Virus record (IMG/VR): IMGVR_UViG_3300046171_000186
Span: 1-61,901 of that record
Strand: one strand, 5' to 3'
DNA length: 61,901 bases
Origin: a virus
Position 1 is the stretch's first letter. Every line of letters begins with the position of its first letter. Below are positions 38,825-49,700 of this stretch, one piece after another. The position numbers and the translations under genes were made by a program. The notes under the pieces were generated by a model. It did no database searches. It was not told the origin of the DNA and saw only the letters and a program-made list of their open reading frames with translations.

Positions 38825-41352
38825 ATGGCAAAAGCCCGACTAGTTGATTTCCGAGGTGGAATCAATCAAAAAATATCGCCCCACATGATCGGTGACACGC
38901 AAGCTCAAGAAGCGAAGAATGTCGATCTGTCTGCCGTGCGGCTGGAAGGTATGTCAAATCCAGTGCCGAATGATCTAGGAGTACTTGCTAATGAACTGCG
39001 AAAAACCTACGGAGAATTCTTTTATGACACGGGAGACTCACGCACACAACGGTGGATCACGACTGATCCGAACCATACCGGACAATTAAACGGTTCCTTC
39101 GCATATCCGGGTTGGGACTGTCAGTATGTCACCAACAGTACAGATTTTGTAGTCTGGAATAAAGATCTCTACGTTGCCCGAATGAATGCTTCGGGCAACG
39201 ATACCTTGATTCGCATTGTAGATGTTGACCTACCGTCAGGTCAGACTACTGCCGATCCAATCATGTATGAATATGCGCTAGCTTTTGATCCTCCAGCCGC
39301 AGTTGATCTGAATGTTAATTACTATGATGACATCGGAGTTTATACGACAGATGGTGGACGGAAGCTTTACTATGACGAGTTTCGTGAGACAGCATACCGA
39401 TCCGGTACGGTTGAAGAAGCACGGTCACCAGCAAGAGGGGTAAACTGGGCAGTAAATCGAAATTTTGACAGTCTATCTGATTCTGGCTATTACCTCCGAG
39501 CAGTACGGAATTATCAAGGAATCCCTGTTGAAAGTAACACGGCAACCAAAGCCGAAGTAGTTGGTGGCTCTTTTGTAAACGGTCTAAACAATACTCCTAA
39601 TCTTTTGACGTTTGACATCACTGCACCCTCGGATTCGTCTGTAGCAGAGGTGGGTACTATGTCGTTGATCGGTTATCGGTTGTATCGGAATGATAACCTC
39701 TCACGCAATGTTTCTTTGGGCTTGATTTACCCTGAGAACGTTTCGGCTCATTTAGTATCAATAGCATATACTACAAATGTTTTTCTATATTTAAGTGGTT
39801 TGGAAAATGGCGCAAACTATCGGGTCAAGTTCTGGGGATGGTCAGGTGTATCTTTAGCTGCAGGAAGCCATCGTACAAAGCCAACATCAATCTTTCAGGA
39901 TCATACGAATATACAAATATAACCAATAACCAGATACAAGTTCAACTGTACGCTCAAGATAACTTTGACTTTAGCAGTGGTTCTCATTTTCCGTTACTTG
40001 GTGGTTTTGACCTGTGGTTGGAAAAAGAAGTGATGACAGACCTTTGGGCTGTTGCTGGATGTGTTTCCTTTTGGAAAGGGGATACTGCTTCTAATGGCTC
40101 AACTCTATCTTCTTCTTTGTCTGGGACAAATTGGACAGCAGGAGGTCCGGGTCAAGAGCATCCGGTTTACTCCTTTATTGACTGTTTTGCGTCAGGATTA
40201 TCATCAGGTTACATCACCAGCAACCAAGATAAGACAGCACCTCCAAACAGTTTAAAGTTTTTAGCAGAGTGGAATAACTTCTTCTTTGGGGTAGGTTCTG
40301 AATACACCAGTGCAGATCGTTACGGTGATAATATAAACAAGAAAGATAGTTTTCTTTTTGTCTCTGACTACAACAACCCACGGCACTGGCCTTTAGATGG
40401 TTATGTAGAATTCCCAGACTCCATCACAGGTATCTACCCGTATCGTGATGCCATGATCGTTTTTACTCGCAGAGCAGTTTACCGAGTGTTTGGTAGTCGT
40501 GCGAATCAAATGCGAAAAGTTCAAGTCAACACGATTGAAGGATTACCACCGAATTATCATAAAACAATTCAGATGCTAGGTAGTTATTTAATCTGGGTGT
40601 CTACGAAAGGAATCTGTTTGTATGATGGAAACTCTGTAACCAATTTAACCAGAGGACGTTTTGGTGACGATCCGTTAAGTGGAGTCGCACCAGCCGACTC
40701 AGCAGTGTACGAAGGAAAGTATTATTTATTGCTGATGAATTTAGGTGGGTTCATCATTGATTTTAATTTAGAAGGTTTTCCGATTATAGAGGTAACGAAT
40801 TTTACTTATGGAACTAATGATCCTGTAGATCTTTCCCAATATACAGGTTCGTTACAAAATCCAGTTTTAGAATATATACCGTCTAAACATCAATTATATT
40901 TAGGGTATTATTTTTCAACTTCTGTAACAGCAAGCACTGCTATTTTAGAAGGTTACGACATTGAAAATAACCCGTACCAAACAACTTCGATAGCATCTAC
41001 TACGAATACGAAAAGACCGTGGGTTTACCGTACCCGTTCTTTTGATGGCGGAAGCTTTGGTGCAATCAAGCTTGTGCGAAACGTAACGATCAATGGCTAT
41101 GGTTATGGGAAAGTCACGATCCGAATAGACGGTACAACCGTAGTTAATCAACAAACAGTCGGTTCTTACACAAGTTGGGGTCAGAAACCGGAAGATGCTA
41201 CCCCGATTACTGAGCCAACCAGAGTTTATTTACCGGAAACTGTCGCAGGAAACCCGTTTGGATTACCTGCTGGGGATGTCTGGGATGTGGAATTAGAATG
41301 GGTGGGAACTGTGGATTGGATTGAAACTGAATACGAAATATTGAGTACCTGA
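38825..41352 (+). CDS. Large tail/stopper-like structural protein, apparent frameshift near 39879
   Basis: The first frame (38825-39922) begins KARLVDFRGGINQKISPHMI, typical of phage tail-tube or collar proteins that line the connector. A second frame (to 41352) continues with NFDFSSGSHFPLLGG, then AVYRVFGSRANQM and WVSTKGICLYDGNSVTNL, normal for the C-terminal half of this family. The frames join at TACAAAGCC near 39875-39882: one extra A would give RTKANINLSGS. Restored length is 842 aa. If the shift is real, two shorter proteins result. Confidence 0.75.
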
Positions 41353-42210
41353 TGACTGAACAACGTGCTACCGAACTGGATCTATATGATTCGGTTGCAG
41401 ATGAAAAAACGAGAACCTGCTTGCAGCAACTCTTTGACAATACAAAGAATCTACAGGCACAGGTGGATCGACTAGTTGATTTGATCACCAACGCTTCCAA
41501 TCTGACCACTCTACAGACACAGGTATCACAAGATTTTTCTGGTGAATCCATAGCAAGTTCTACCGAATCCGCAACAGATGTCTCTGCTTTTAGCGCCCAG
41601 TTTTCTGCAATCAATCATAATCATGATTCCTCTTATAATAATTTTGTACTAGACCAAGCAACAACGACCGTACTTGGGGGAATCAAGCTTGGTGCTAATC
41701 TAACGTATAACTCAAGCACGGATCAGGTAGATGCCTACCGATACAAATACAGTTTATTCGTTACCAGCCGCAAGCGGATCGACAAGAGGAGGAATTCGGG
41801 TTGGTTCGTACCTTTCGGTCAGTGGGGATATTCTTTCAGTGAGTAGCGTACCGAGTCATTCACATAGTTATGCTCCTACGAACCACAGTCATAGTGGATA
41901 CGCTTCTAGTTCACACGGTCATACGATAGGATACTCAAATTTAGACTCATACTTATCCAACAGAATACAAAAAATTGCAGCATTAGTATTTACAAGCTCA
42001 AGTGCAACTCCTTTTACTCCTTCGGATAGACCAGAAGAAATATGGCTAAGAAACAGGAATAATACTAGTTATGTAGGAAAGATTGTATGTGCAAACTATG
42101 GTAGTTCAGGGAACATCGGCATCTGGTTTCAGAGATATATACTGAACAGCACAACCAGCACCAGCCCTTCTTTTACCTATTTAACTCAATCCCTCATAAC
42201 TTCCGCATAA
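41352..42210 (+). CDS. Tail fibre/spike protein, apparent frameshift near 41735
   Basis: The first frame (41352-41846) runs to GANLTYNSSTDQVDA, a common fibre segment. The second frame (41731-42210) continues TDTNTVYSLPAASGSTRGG, then a His-rich S-H-S-H stretch (SHSHSYAPTNHSHSGYASSS). Deleting one base near 41735 restores a 285-aa fibre. His-rich trimeric fibres bind metal along their axis, as in the T4 long tail fibre tip (known family feature, inferred here). Confidence 0.7.
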
Positions 42211-42971
42211 TGCAACTCCAAGTATTTCAGGCAGTACGATTAGAGTACGCCCAGCAACCGACAATACAGGTGAACGTAGACGGTTCACAAGTGGACTCTC
42301 GACAGCTACCGTCACAGTCCACCTTCAAAGGCAGAAGAGTCACCCTTCCGGTCAACACGGTGGGTTACCTCTCGCACTTGGAAGCATCGACTACTCGACT
42401 GCAGAATCATAGTTTTGAAGCACTACCGATTGAATCGTTTAATCAACAACAACTGTTTCACTACTTTGAAGTTGGTTTCCGAGGAACAGGTACACTGACA
42501 CCACGGATCTACTTAGACGGTACGATTCAAGCTCAGAACTACAACATTAGCACGACAGAAGCTACTGAAACGATTCGGGTTTATTTTGATGCTCTCGCTT
42601 ACGGATACATTCCCCATATACATAATACGGGTACGTCAACTGCTGATACTGAAATTCTTTGGGCCAGACCTGTGGCGCTACCACCACGATTTTATAGAGG
42701 GATAAGAACTCATGCTGAGTTTCAGATTACTTATCAAGGTTCAGTCAGTCTACAGTGGTATTTAGATGGTACAAGCATAGGAACCTACACTTTTAGCAGT
42801 AGTAACACCGTGACAGAAAAAGCTTACTTTCCGTCAGGTACAATCGGTCATGTGCTTCAATACACTCACACCAATCCTGAAAGCGGTGGCAAAGTCTATA
42901 TCGTAGAGACAGATGTAACTTTAGCTGATTTAGAACAAAGAACCATGCTACCCCAGCAAGAAGAGAACTAA
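42210..42971 (+). CDS. Virion structural protein, 253 aa
   Basis: Two beta-sandwich repeats: ...FHYFEVGFRGTGTLTPRIYLDG (about residue 88) and ...HAEFQITYQGSVSLQWYLDG (about 168). Each has an aromatic strand, then a 'YLDGT' turn. Probably a tail or spike component. Its start shares one base with the previous stop codon (TAATG). Confidence 0.65.
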   Translation: MQLQVFQAVRLEYAQQPTIQVNVDGSQVDSRQLPSQSTFKGRRVTLPVNTVGYLSHLEASTTRLQNHSFEALPIESFNQQQLFHYFEVGFRGTGTLTPRIYLDGTIQAQNYNISTTEATETIRVYFDALAYGYIPHIHNTGTSTADTEILWARPVALPPRFYRGIRTHAEFQITYQGSVSLQWYLDGTSIGTYTFSSSNTVTEKAYFPSGTIGHVLQYTHTNPESGGKVYIVETDVTLADLEQRTMLPQQEEN

Positions 42972-42972
42972 T

Positions 42973-45078
42973 ATGGTTACATACACTACCCCTACTCCTG
43001 CACTTCCTACTGATTGGGATTATAGTTCTGATCGATACTATCATGAATATTGGAGTCACTTTAAAGAAAAAGCTTTGCAAGGAGAATGGGCTAGAGCACT
43101 CAATAGCAAATTTAATTCTAATTTCGGAGAAGCTACAAAAGATTGGACAGTTGAAGACTACAGGAATTGGGCCGAAGCAAGTGGTTTGACAGAGTCTATT
43201 AAAAAAGGTCTTCCATCGGATTATCAACAATGGACAAATCTATTAGCCAGTGATGACGTTGGTGGTATTCAGCGAGTAATAGGCGCTTTAGTGATGGATA
43301 AGAAGGGTCATTTTACCGATGAAAAATACGAGACTTCTTCATCTGATATAGCTTCTGTTGTTGAGGGGATGAGGTCATATGGTACTCAAAAAGATTTAGT
43401 AGCAAATTTAAGAGAAAAAGGAGGAACTGACGAGGAGATTCAAGGTATCCTTGATTCTCGTGATGGTTCTGCTGAAGGGTTTGAGTCTTTGCTAAATGAT
43501 ATAGAAAATTTATCAGGAGATGAGTGGAATAACTACATCAACGAAAACTTTGCCGATGAAGATATTCTGCCGAACGGGACGTTTGGTGAATATGAGATTC
43601 CAGCCAAAGTGACCTCTGTTGAAAATGCAACTACCCCTACTGAAACCGTAAATCAACAAGTCACGGAAGCAGTTGTTGGAGATAGTTCCTTAGATGCTCT
43701 AAGAAAAGAAGAAGGCTTTCGGGAAGAAAATGGCAGATACTTTGTTGGAGATCAGGAATACGCCTACGATGAAGAAAATGATCAGGTTGTTTTTGTAGGA
43801 GGTGAAAAAGCTGGAGATCGGTGGACACCGGAAGGCTCTGGCATGGCGAGTCAGTACGATCAACTGACAGAGCAAGAACAGCAAACGATTGCCCAACAGC
43901 AAGGAATTGTAGACGAAATTGTTGGTACAGACGAAATTGATCCGGTCACAGGTGAAAGGGTCACCCCCGGACTTGTCAATGAGTATGGTGATTTTGTCGA
44001 TAAGACCCTAACCGATATTGATGCGGACGATAATGATTTTGCAGGGCAGATTAACGCTGAACTGGATCGATTTCTTACCGGAAAAGATGCAGACGGAAAC
44101 AATATTCTTGATGATGAAGGCAACCCGATCAAAGGATTTTTAGACTATCAGACTGATCTAGAAACGGCAGGAACTAATCTAGAAACAGACCTGACAACGT
44201 TACAAGGTCTATATAACCAAGCATACGAAGGTTATGAAGGTGATCTAGATCCCCTACGACAAGAGATTGGTCGAATCCGAGGTAGACTTGGAGAAGTAGC
44301 CGATCAGCAGATGGGCGTAGCACGGGACGCAGGAGACGAAAGTTACTACAGCAGACTCAGTGATCTCTACTATCAAGACGCAAAAGACCAACTGGATGCA
44401 AGTGCTGCTGGCGCAAGAGAAACCTTGAACGAAGCTTATGCCAATGCAGGTCTTGATCCGAGTAGTCCAGCGTTTACTGCAGCTATGAAAGATCTAGCGA
44501 TGTCAAGGGCAGGAGCAGAACGACAAGCGCAAAGACAGTCGATTCTTGACTCCTACGGACTAGGTTCCCAGATGCTTTCCAACCGCACCACTGCTTTGTC
44601 CGGTGCAGGGAATGCGCTGGGGAACGAGATGGCTGGAGTACAAACGGAAATGGGTGCACTAGATTCTTTATATGGTGTAAAGCTGCAGGGATTGAATCAA
44701 CGACAAGACATGATCGGGCAGATCTACAATACGAAAGCCAATAACGCAAATGTAGGAATGCAGGGTCTGAACACGATACTGAACACAAACCTGAAGGGGA
44801 TCGATGCAAACCAGAACCAATTCAATACGAAAATCAATTTAAGCAATGACTTGTACAAGAACAAAGCTGGAATGTACGGAACAGCCTATGATGCCTTGGG
44901 CGGAATGCGTGGCATCTACGATAAAGAAGGTGGGGATCGGCTCAACACGTTGACTGAATTTGGACAAGACGCAAAAAGCGATGCTTTCATTTTAGAGTCG
45001 CTACAACAACAAGCTTCTCAAAATCCAAACTATGAAGTACCACAGTGGATTATTGACATTTATGGAGGGAATAAATAA
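42973..45078 (+). CDS. Internal virion / ejection-like protein, 701 aa
   Basis: Long helical protein. The N-terminus has Trp/Tyr-rich motifs (WDYSSDRYYHEYWSHFKEK). The C-terminal half (residues 390-680) is Gln/Asn/Ala-rich with repeated helical blocks (AGARETLNEAYANAGLD...). Position between tail and giant gene suits one of the internal proteins that podoviruses eject with DNA. No enzyme motif found. Confidence 0.65.
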   Translation: MVTYTTPTPALPTDWDYSSDRYYHEYWSHFKEKALQGEWARALNSKFNSNFGEATKDWTVEDYRNWAEASGLTESIKKGLPSDYQQWTNLLASDDVGGIQRVIGALVMDKKGHFTDEKYETSSSDIASVVEGMRSYGTQKDLVANLREKGGTDEEIQGILDSRDGSAEGFESLLNDIENLSGDEWNNYINENFADEDILPNGTFGEYEIPAKVTSVENATTPTETVNQQVTEAVVGDSSLDALRKEEGFREENGRYFVGDQEYAYDEENDQVVFVGGEKAGDRWTPEGSGMASQYDQLTEQEQQTIAQQQGIVDEIVGTDEIDPVTGERVTPGLVNEYGDFVDKTLTDIDADDNDFAGQINAELDRFLTGKDADGNNILDDEGNPIKGFLDYQTDLETAGTNLETDLTTLQGLYNQAYEGYEGDLDPLRQEIGRIRGRLGEVADQQMGVARDAGDESYYSRLSDLYYQDAKDQLDASAAGARETLNEAYANAGLDPSSPAFTAAMKDLAMSRAGAERQAQRQSILDSYGLGSQMLSNRTTALSGAGNALGNEMAGVQTEMGALDSLYGVKLQGLNQRQDMIGQIYNTKANNANVGMQGLNTILNTNLKGIDANQNQFNTKINLSNDLYKNKAGMYGTAYDALGGMRGIYDKEGGDRLNTLTEFGQDAKSDAFILESLQQQASQNPNYEVPQWIIDIYGGNK

Positions 45079-46730
45079 TGGCTAATCGATTTAGTGTAGG
45101 GGATACGCTAGGCGCACAGTTGTATAGCCGAGTAATTTCCAATCAGACACAACGCTATCTACAAGAAAAAGCATTAGAAGAAGAGCGTCAACGAAGAGAA
45201 GCGGAAAGGCGTAGACAAGAAAAGCAACGCAAGAAAGCTAGCGATCACGGTGCGTTTGGACAGACCCTACAAACAATCGGACAGATCGGTGGTGCAATTG
45301 CAGGAGGTCTCTCGACAGGGACACCGCAAGGTGCAATCGCAGGATCACAACTAGGATCTGCTGGGGCATCTACAATCATGAACCTGTTCCCAAATGTCGG
45401 AGGGACTGAACCAGATGGTAGTAATCCGTACTACGACAAACCCTCCGATATGGCTAAGTTGGGCAGTACCATTAATACAGGTCTGCAAGCATATGGGATG
45501 TATACCGATTCAGCAAAACCCAAGGCCAGAGAAGAAGTAATCAATCGATTGACATCAGAAATGAACAGTGGGGTAACGTGGGATGATAATGGGCAAACCC
45601 TTTCCTACTACAGTGCGTCCCCAGAGCAACTTGCTGCCCGGATTGAAGGTTTCGACGAGTATAAGAATGCTACTGGAATATTTGGGGAAGAGTTTTTAAA
45701 GGGTTCATCTTTGTCAATTGCCAATACTATTAACAGTGGCATCAGGCAAAGTATCCTGCCTCAAGTAGAGTTCACCAATAGCCTTCCGGACAGTGAGCAG
45801 AAACGGCAAGTACTGACAAATCTTCAAAATAAATATGGTCAAAACCTCACCAACCTACTACCAGAAGGTAGTTTACAAGCTATGGATGCTGGGGTTCAGC
45901 AGAATATTCAGAAAGCAAACCGGGCAACCGTACAGGAACAAACTGCTGAATTTGATAGGTTAGCGAAGGTAGCACTCGAATCGGCAAAAATGGGAAGTTA
46001 CGATGCATCGGTATTTACGACAGAAGTAGCAGATGCCAACCCTGAACTCGCACAACAATACAAGGCTTTAGCTGATAGCTATGTCCGAGAGGCAACTCTC
46101 AAGAAGCAAAACACCCAAACCAAGGCTACGCTTGAACTTCAAAAAGACCGATACGAACTATCTTTAAAGGCTCTAGAGAATACGCCAAAAGATTCAGAGA
46201 TGCACCCTTATCTAGTTGGTGTCACGTCAAAGTTGGCAGAGGATGCTATTGGCATTTCTGACGGACAAGCACTGTTCTCTCAACTTGGAAAAGACGTAAA
46301 AGCTGCCGACGATCCTACCGCAAAAAGCATTCAAGCCAATGCAGAACGGTTCGTCAATGCCCTGATGAGTCCGAATCCATCAACAGGTCAGCAACTAACC
46401 AAGGAAGAAACAATTGCCGTGATCCTTGACTCTCAAGCCCAGAAAGACTCGCAAGGAAGAATCATCCCCAACTCCTTGAGTCCAATCGGGGAAGCCATGT
46501 TAAAACAAGTGGAAAAGTCAAGGGACATTGAAAGCATTATAAATCAAACCAATTTGACGACTGCCTTGGAAGAAGCAAAAAGGAAGCAACAAGAACGTCT
46601 GTCCTTGTGGAACCGAACCTTAAACTTTTTTGGATTTGGAGATGATTCCGGGCCACAGGGTGGCGTTCAAGGAAACGTCACTGGACCGAGTGGAAATCAA
46701 GACATGTACAATTTCTTTATGTCGGAGTAA
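45078..46730 (+). CDS. Internal virion protein, 550 aa
   Basis: Charged N-terminal helix (LEEERQRREAERRRQEKQRK), then a Gly/Ala-rich hydrophobic segment (IGQIGGAIAGGLSTG, near residue 75) that could insert in membrane, then a helical body. This resembles T7 gp15/gp16-like ejection proteins by layout only. Starts overlapping the stop of the previous gene; the giant gene follows after 3 nt. Confidence 0.62.
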   Translation: MANRFSVGDTLGAQLYSRVISNQTQRYLQEKALEEERQRREAERRRQEKQRKKASDHGAFGQTLQTIGQIGGAIAGGLSTGTPQGAIAGSQLGSAGASTIMNLFPNVGGTEPDGSNPYYDKPSDMAKLGSTINTGLQAYGMYTDSAKPKAREEVINRLTSEMNSGVTWDDNGQTLSYYSASPEQLAARIEGFDEYKNATGIFGEEFLKGSSLSIANTINSGIRQSILPQVEFTNSLPDSEQKRQVLTNLQNKYGQNLTNLLPEGSLQAMDAGVQQNIQKANRATVQEQTAEFDRLAKVALESAKMGSYDASVFTTEVADANPELAQQYKALADSYVREATLKKQNTQTKATLELQKDRYELSLKALENTPKDSEMHPYLVGVTSKLAEDAIGISDGQALFSQLGKDVKAADDPTAKSIQANAERFVNALMSPNPSTGQQLTKEETIAVILDSQAQKDSQGRIIPNSLSPIGEAMLKQVEKSRDIESIINQTNLTTALEEAKRKQQERLSLWNRTLNFFGFGDDSGPQGGVQGNVTGPSGNQDMYNFFMSE

Positions 46731-46733
46731 CTA

Positions 46734-49700
46734 ATGGACGAAGCTTTACGAGGTGGACTGCCTGACCGTGAGTACGCAAAACAGTTACTGAAGAGAATCC
46801 GTGAACAGTACCGCAAAGGAGACTCGACGTACCGGGATTCAGATTTTCAACTCCGTACCCTGCTGAAACCTTTTGGCCTGAACGAAGCCCAGACCAATTC
46901 AATCGTATCCAATACCCTTGGGACATCCTACAATGTAGATACGGTAACTACAGGACGAGAAGGGGGTCTACTCAATACGTTAGGGGCCTATGTCCCGGTG
47001 GCCCCAGTAGACTACCTTTCCCAAGTAGCCAAAGGTGTACCCGAACAGTTTGGAAATTTTGGTCCACAAGTAGAAAAATCTCTGGCAAGTATCGGTCTGT
47101 CGATGACTGAAGCCGACCCAGATCCTGCTTACATGGCCCAGAGACAACCGGGGTTAGATCGGACCTCTGACAGCCGATTGCTCCAGAACACATTGAGTCT
47201 CCTTCCGGGTACTCCGAACGATGCTGATGCCTTTCGAGAATCCGCTCGAAACATCGAGAATTACATCAGCACAAACTTTGACACTCTAAAGAACAAACTT
47301 CGGTCTTTTGGAGGTATGGTCCAGAGTTGGGCTGAAGAGAACATCCCAACCTTTGAACTTCCCGGATACGACCCGGAATCCGCCCAGTTAGCCCAAGAGA
47401 GGCAGGAACGCAAAAACAACTTAGCCGACCCCCAGTTTAGACGACAAGAACTCCAACAAGTATTTGATAGAGCCTCTAAGGAAATAGAGGCAAACCCCTT
47501 ACCGTTCCCTCAGACAGCTTTTGAACGTGGTGCAGCAAGTCTAGGGGGTTCAATGCCTTCTTATGCGACAATGGCTCTTGCTCCGTTTGACCCTATAAAG
47601 TTACCGACAATCCTGTTGTCCAATGCTGTAGCAGGGCGAATGGTAGCCGGGGAAGCAGTTGAAGGAGTTGCCCAAGACGATGTCTGGCTGGAGATGTCGC
47701 AGAACATGACCGATGCTCAGAAACAAGAAGCACTATCATACATCAACCCTATTGTTAACTTTGAGGCGTACAATACCCGGACCGCAACCGAACTTGCTGC
47801 CGCAGGATCAGATGCCTTGTCTATGTTGCCTATCGGAGGTTTACCCACTCGACTAGGTCTAGACTTGATGGGGGGTGGTGCCAGTGAATTGATTGACTTT
47901 GACTTGGCAGGACGGGCCAGACGTAGGGGACTCCGGGCCTACGCCCAGAAGATGAACTTACCGATTAAGGACGATCCAAGGTTGCAATTGGTCAACCGTG
48001 GGGACTATGCCAAGGCATATCCTGCCCAAGCACAGGAAGCCTTCCAGACAGGAATCGTGATGTCTGGGGCAGCTTCGACTCCTACCACCTTAGTTGATTC
48101 GTTGTTTACGAATTACCGAAACCGACAGCCTCGAGATAATCAAAATCCTAATCAGAACCCCGATCAGATCCAAGCACTGACCAACACGGTGCTCAATAAG
48201 TTAAAGACTCTAAACAAAAAAGATCCGGAGCAAGTCCGAAGCTACCTTGAAAACCCGATCACCGAAGACGTAGTCCGGAACATTCAAGCGAAGAGTGATG
48301 CTGGACAGGCCCTATCTAAGGATGAAATCGAGGTAGCCAAACGGCACAATGAAATCGACACTCCGATCTTAGCGGCACCCGAAGCTACTCCGACAGATAC
48401 GGCACCCGATGCTCTTGCCGAAGGAGTGGCCCGAGAAGGAGAATACTACCAACGATTGCAGGAGAATGCTGCCCGAGTAGAGACTGTACCCACGGACTCA
48501 CTCCAAGATATTACCCGTCAAACTTATCCCGTCCAAGAAAACATATCACAGACGGATGCTGTTGCTTCCCAATGGGATCGGGCTAATAAGGCTCAAAGAT
48601 CTGACAAGTGGTTTGAGGGAGCAAATGCAAATGAAGATGTTGTTAAAGCATGGGATTCTATACGAAGTGAGGCAAGCACAATAGGTGGTCATGGAATGGA
48701 TAAAGCACTTACGCTAAGTCAAGGGCTTAAAAATCTCCGTACACTTTTAAAAGATGGAATTGACTATAGTGTCAATCCTGACACCGGACTCCGTAGGCAG
48801 TTTTTTACTGCGCCTTTGACGGTAACTGCCCAAGGGACAGGTGCTGGGGCAGGAACTGCAAGTGGTACGGCTTATACCGATGGGCCGTTTATTATTGTTT
48901 TTAGAGAAGGCTCATCCGGTAACCCTTCTATCAATGATGTTGCAGGAATCCTAGTTAATGAGGCTCACGCTGAGATTGCTCCTCTACTCCAAGCAGAATA
49001 CCCAAATTTAGTTATTCGTAGTTATGGTCAAATACAAGATGTAGTTGCCGCAGCAAAAACTATGCGGAAAACACCTGATGATTCCAACTCAAGGATCTTA
49101 CAGTCTGCTGGTCGACAGCCTAGTCTACCGGGTCTGGAAGAAGCACCACCTACTCCACAAGATCCTCGTTTTGAGCCTCTAACCTTTACGACAGACCGAG
49201 CACGATCCAAAGTAGAACAACAAGCGTTGCAGGACCGGGAAGCCCGGATGAAGCAGGAGGAAGAACAAAGAACGCTGAATCAGTTCTATGAAGACATTTC
49301 TGAAGACAGTCTGTTTTCAACCTTTGATCAAACTGAAGAAACCGATCTGGGTACAGTCCAGACTCCTCGAGATGAGTACGAATCTGCCGTAGCCTACGAA
49401 GATGCAATTCAACGACAGACCCAACAACTTGAAGACATCCGTAAGCTACAGCAGGACACTAAGACAATCCAAAAAGCCCGAGAAGCTGCCGAGAAAAGAC
49501 AAGAGGCTCTGATCAAGGCAGACCAACGGATTGCTGCACGAGACCTTGCCGCTGAAGACAAACAGAGAATTCAGGAGAAACTTGCGGCAGACAAACTGGC
49601 AAACCAGCAAAGACTAGCAGAAATCGCTGATATTCAACGTGGCTTGGACCAACGAGTCAAGGAAGCCAAGGCTACTCAGGTCACTGCAAAAGAGGAACTA

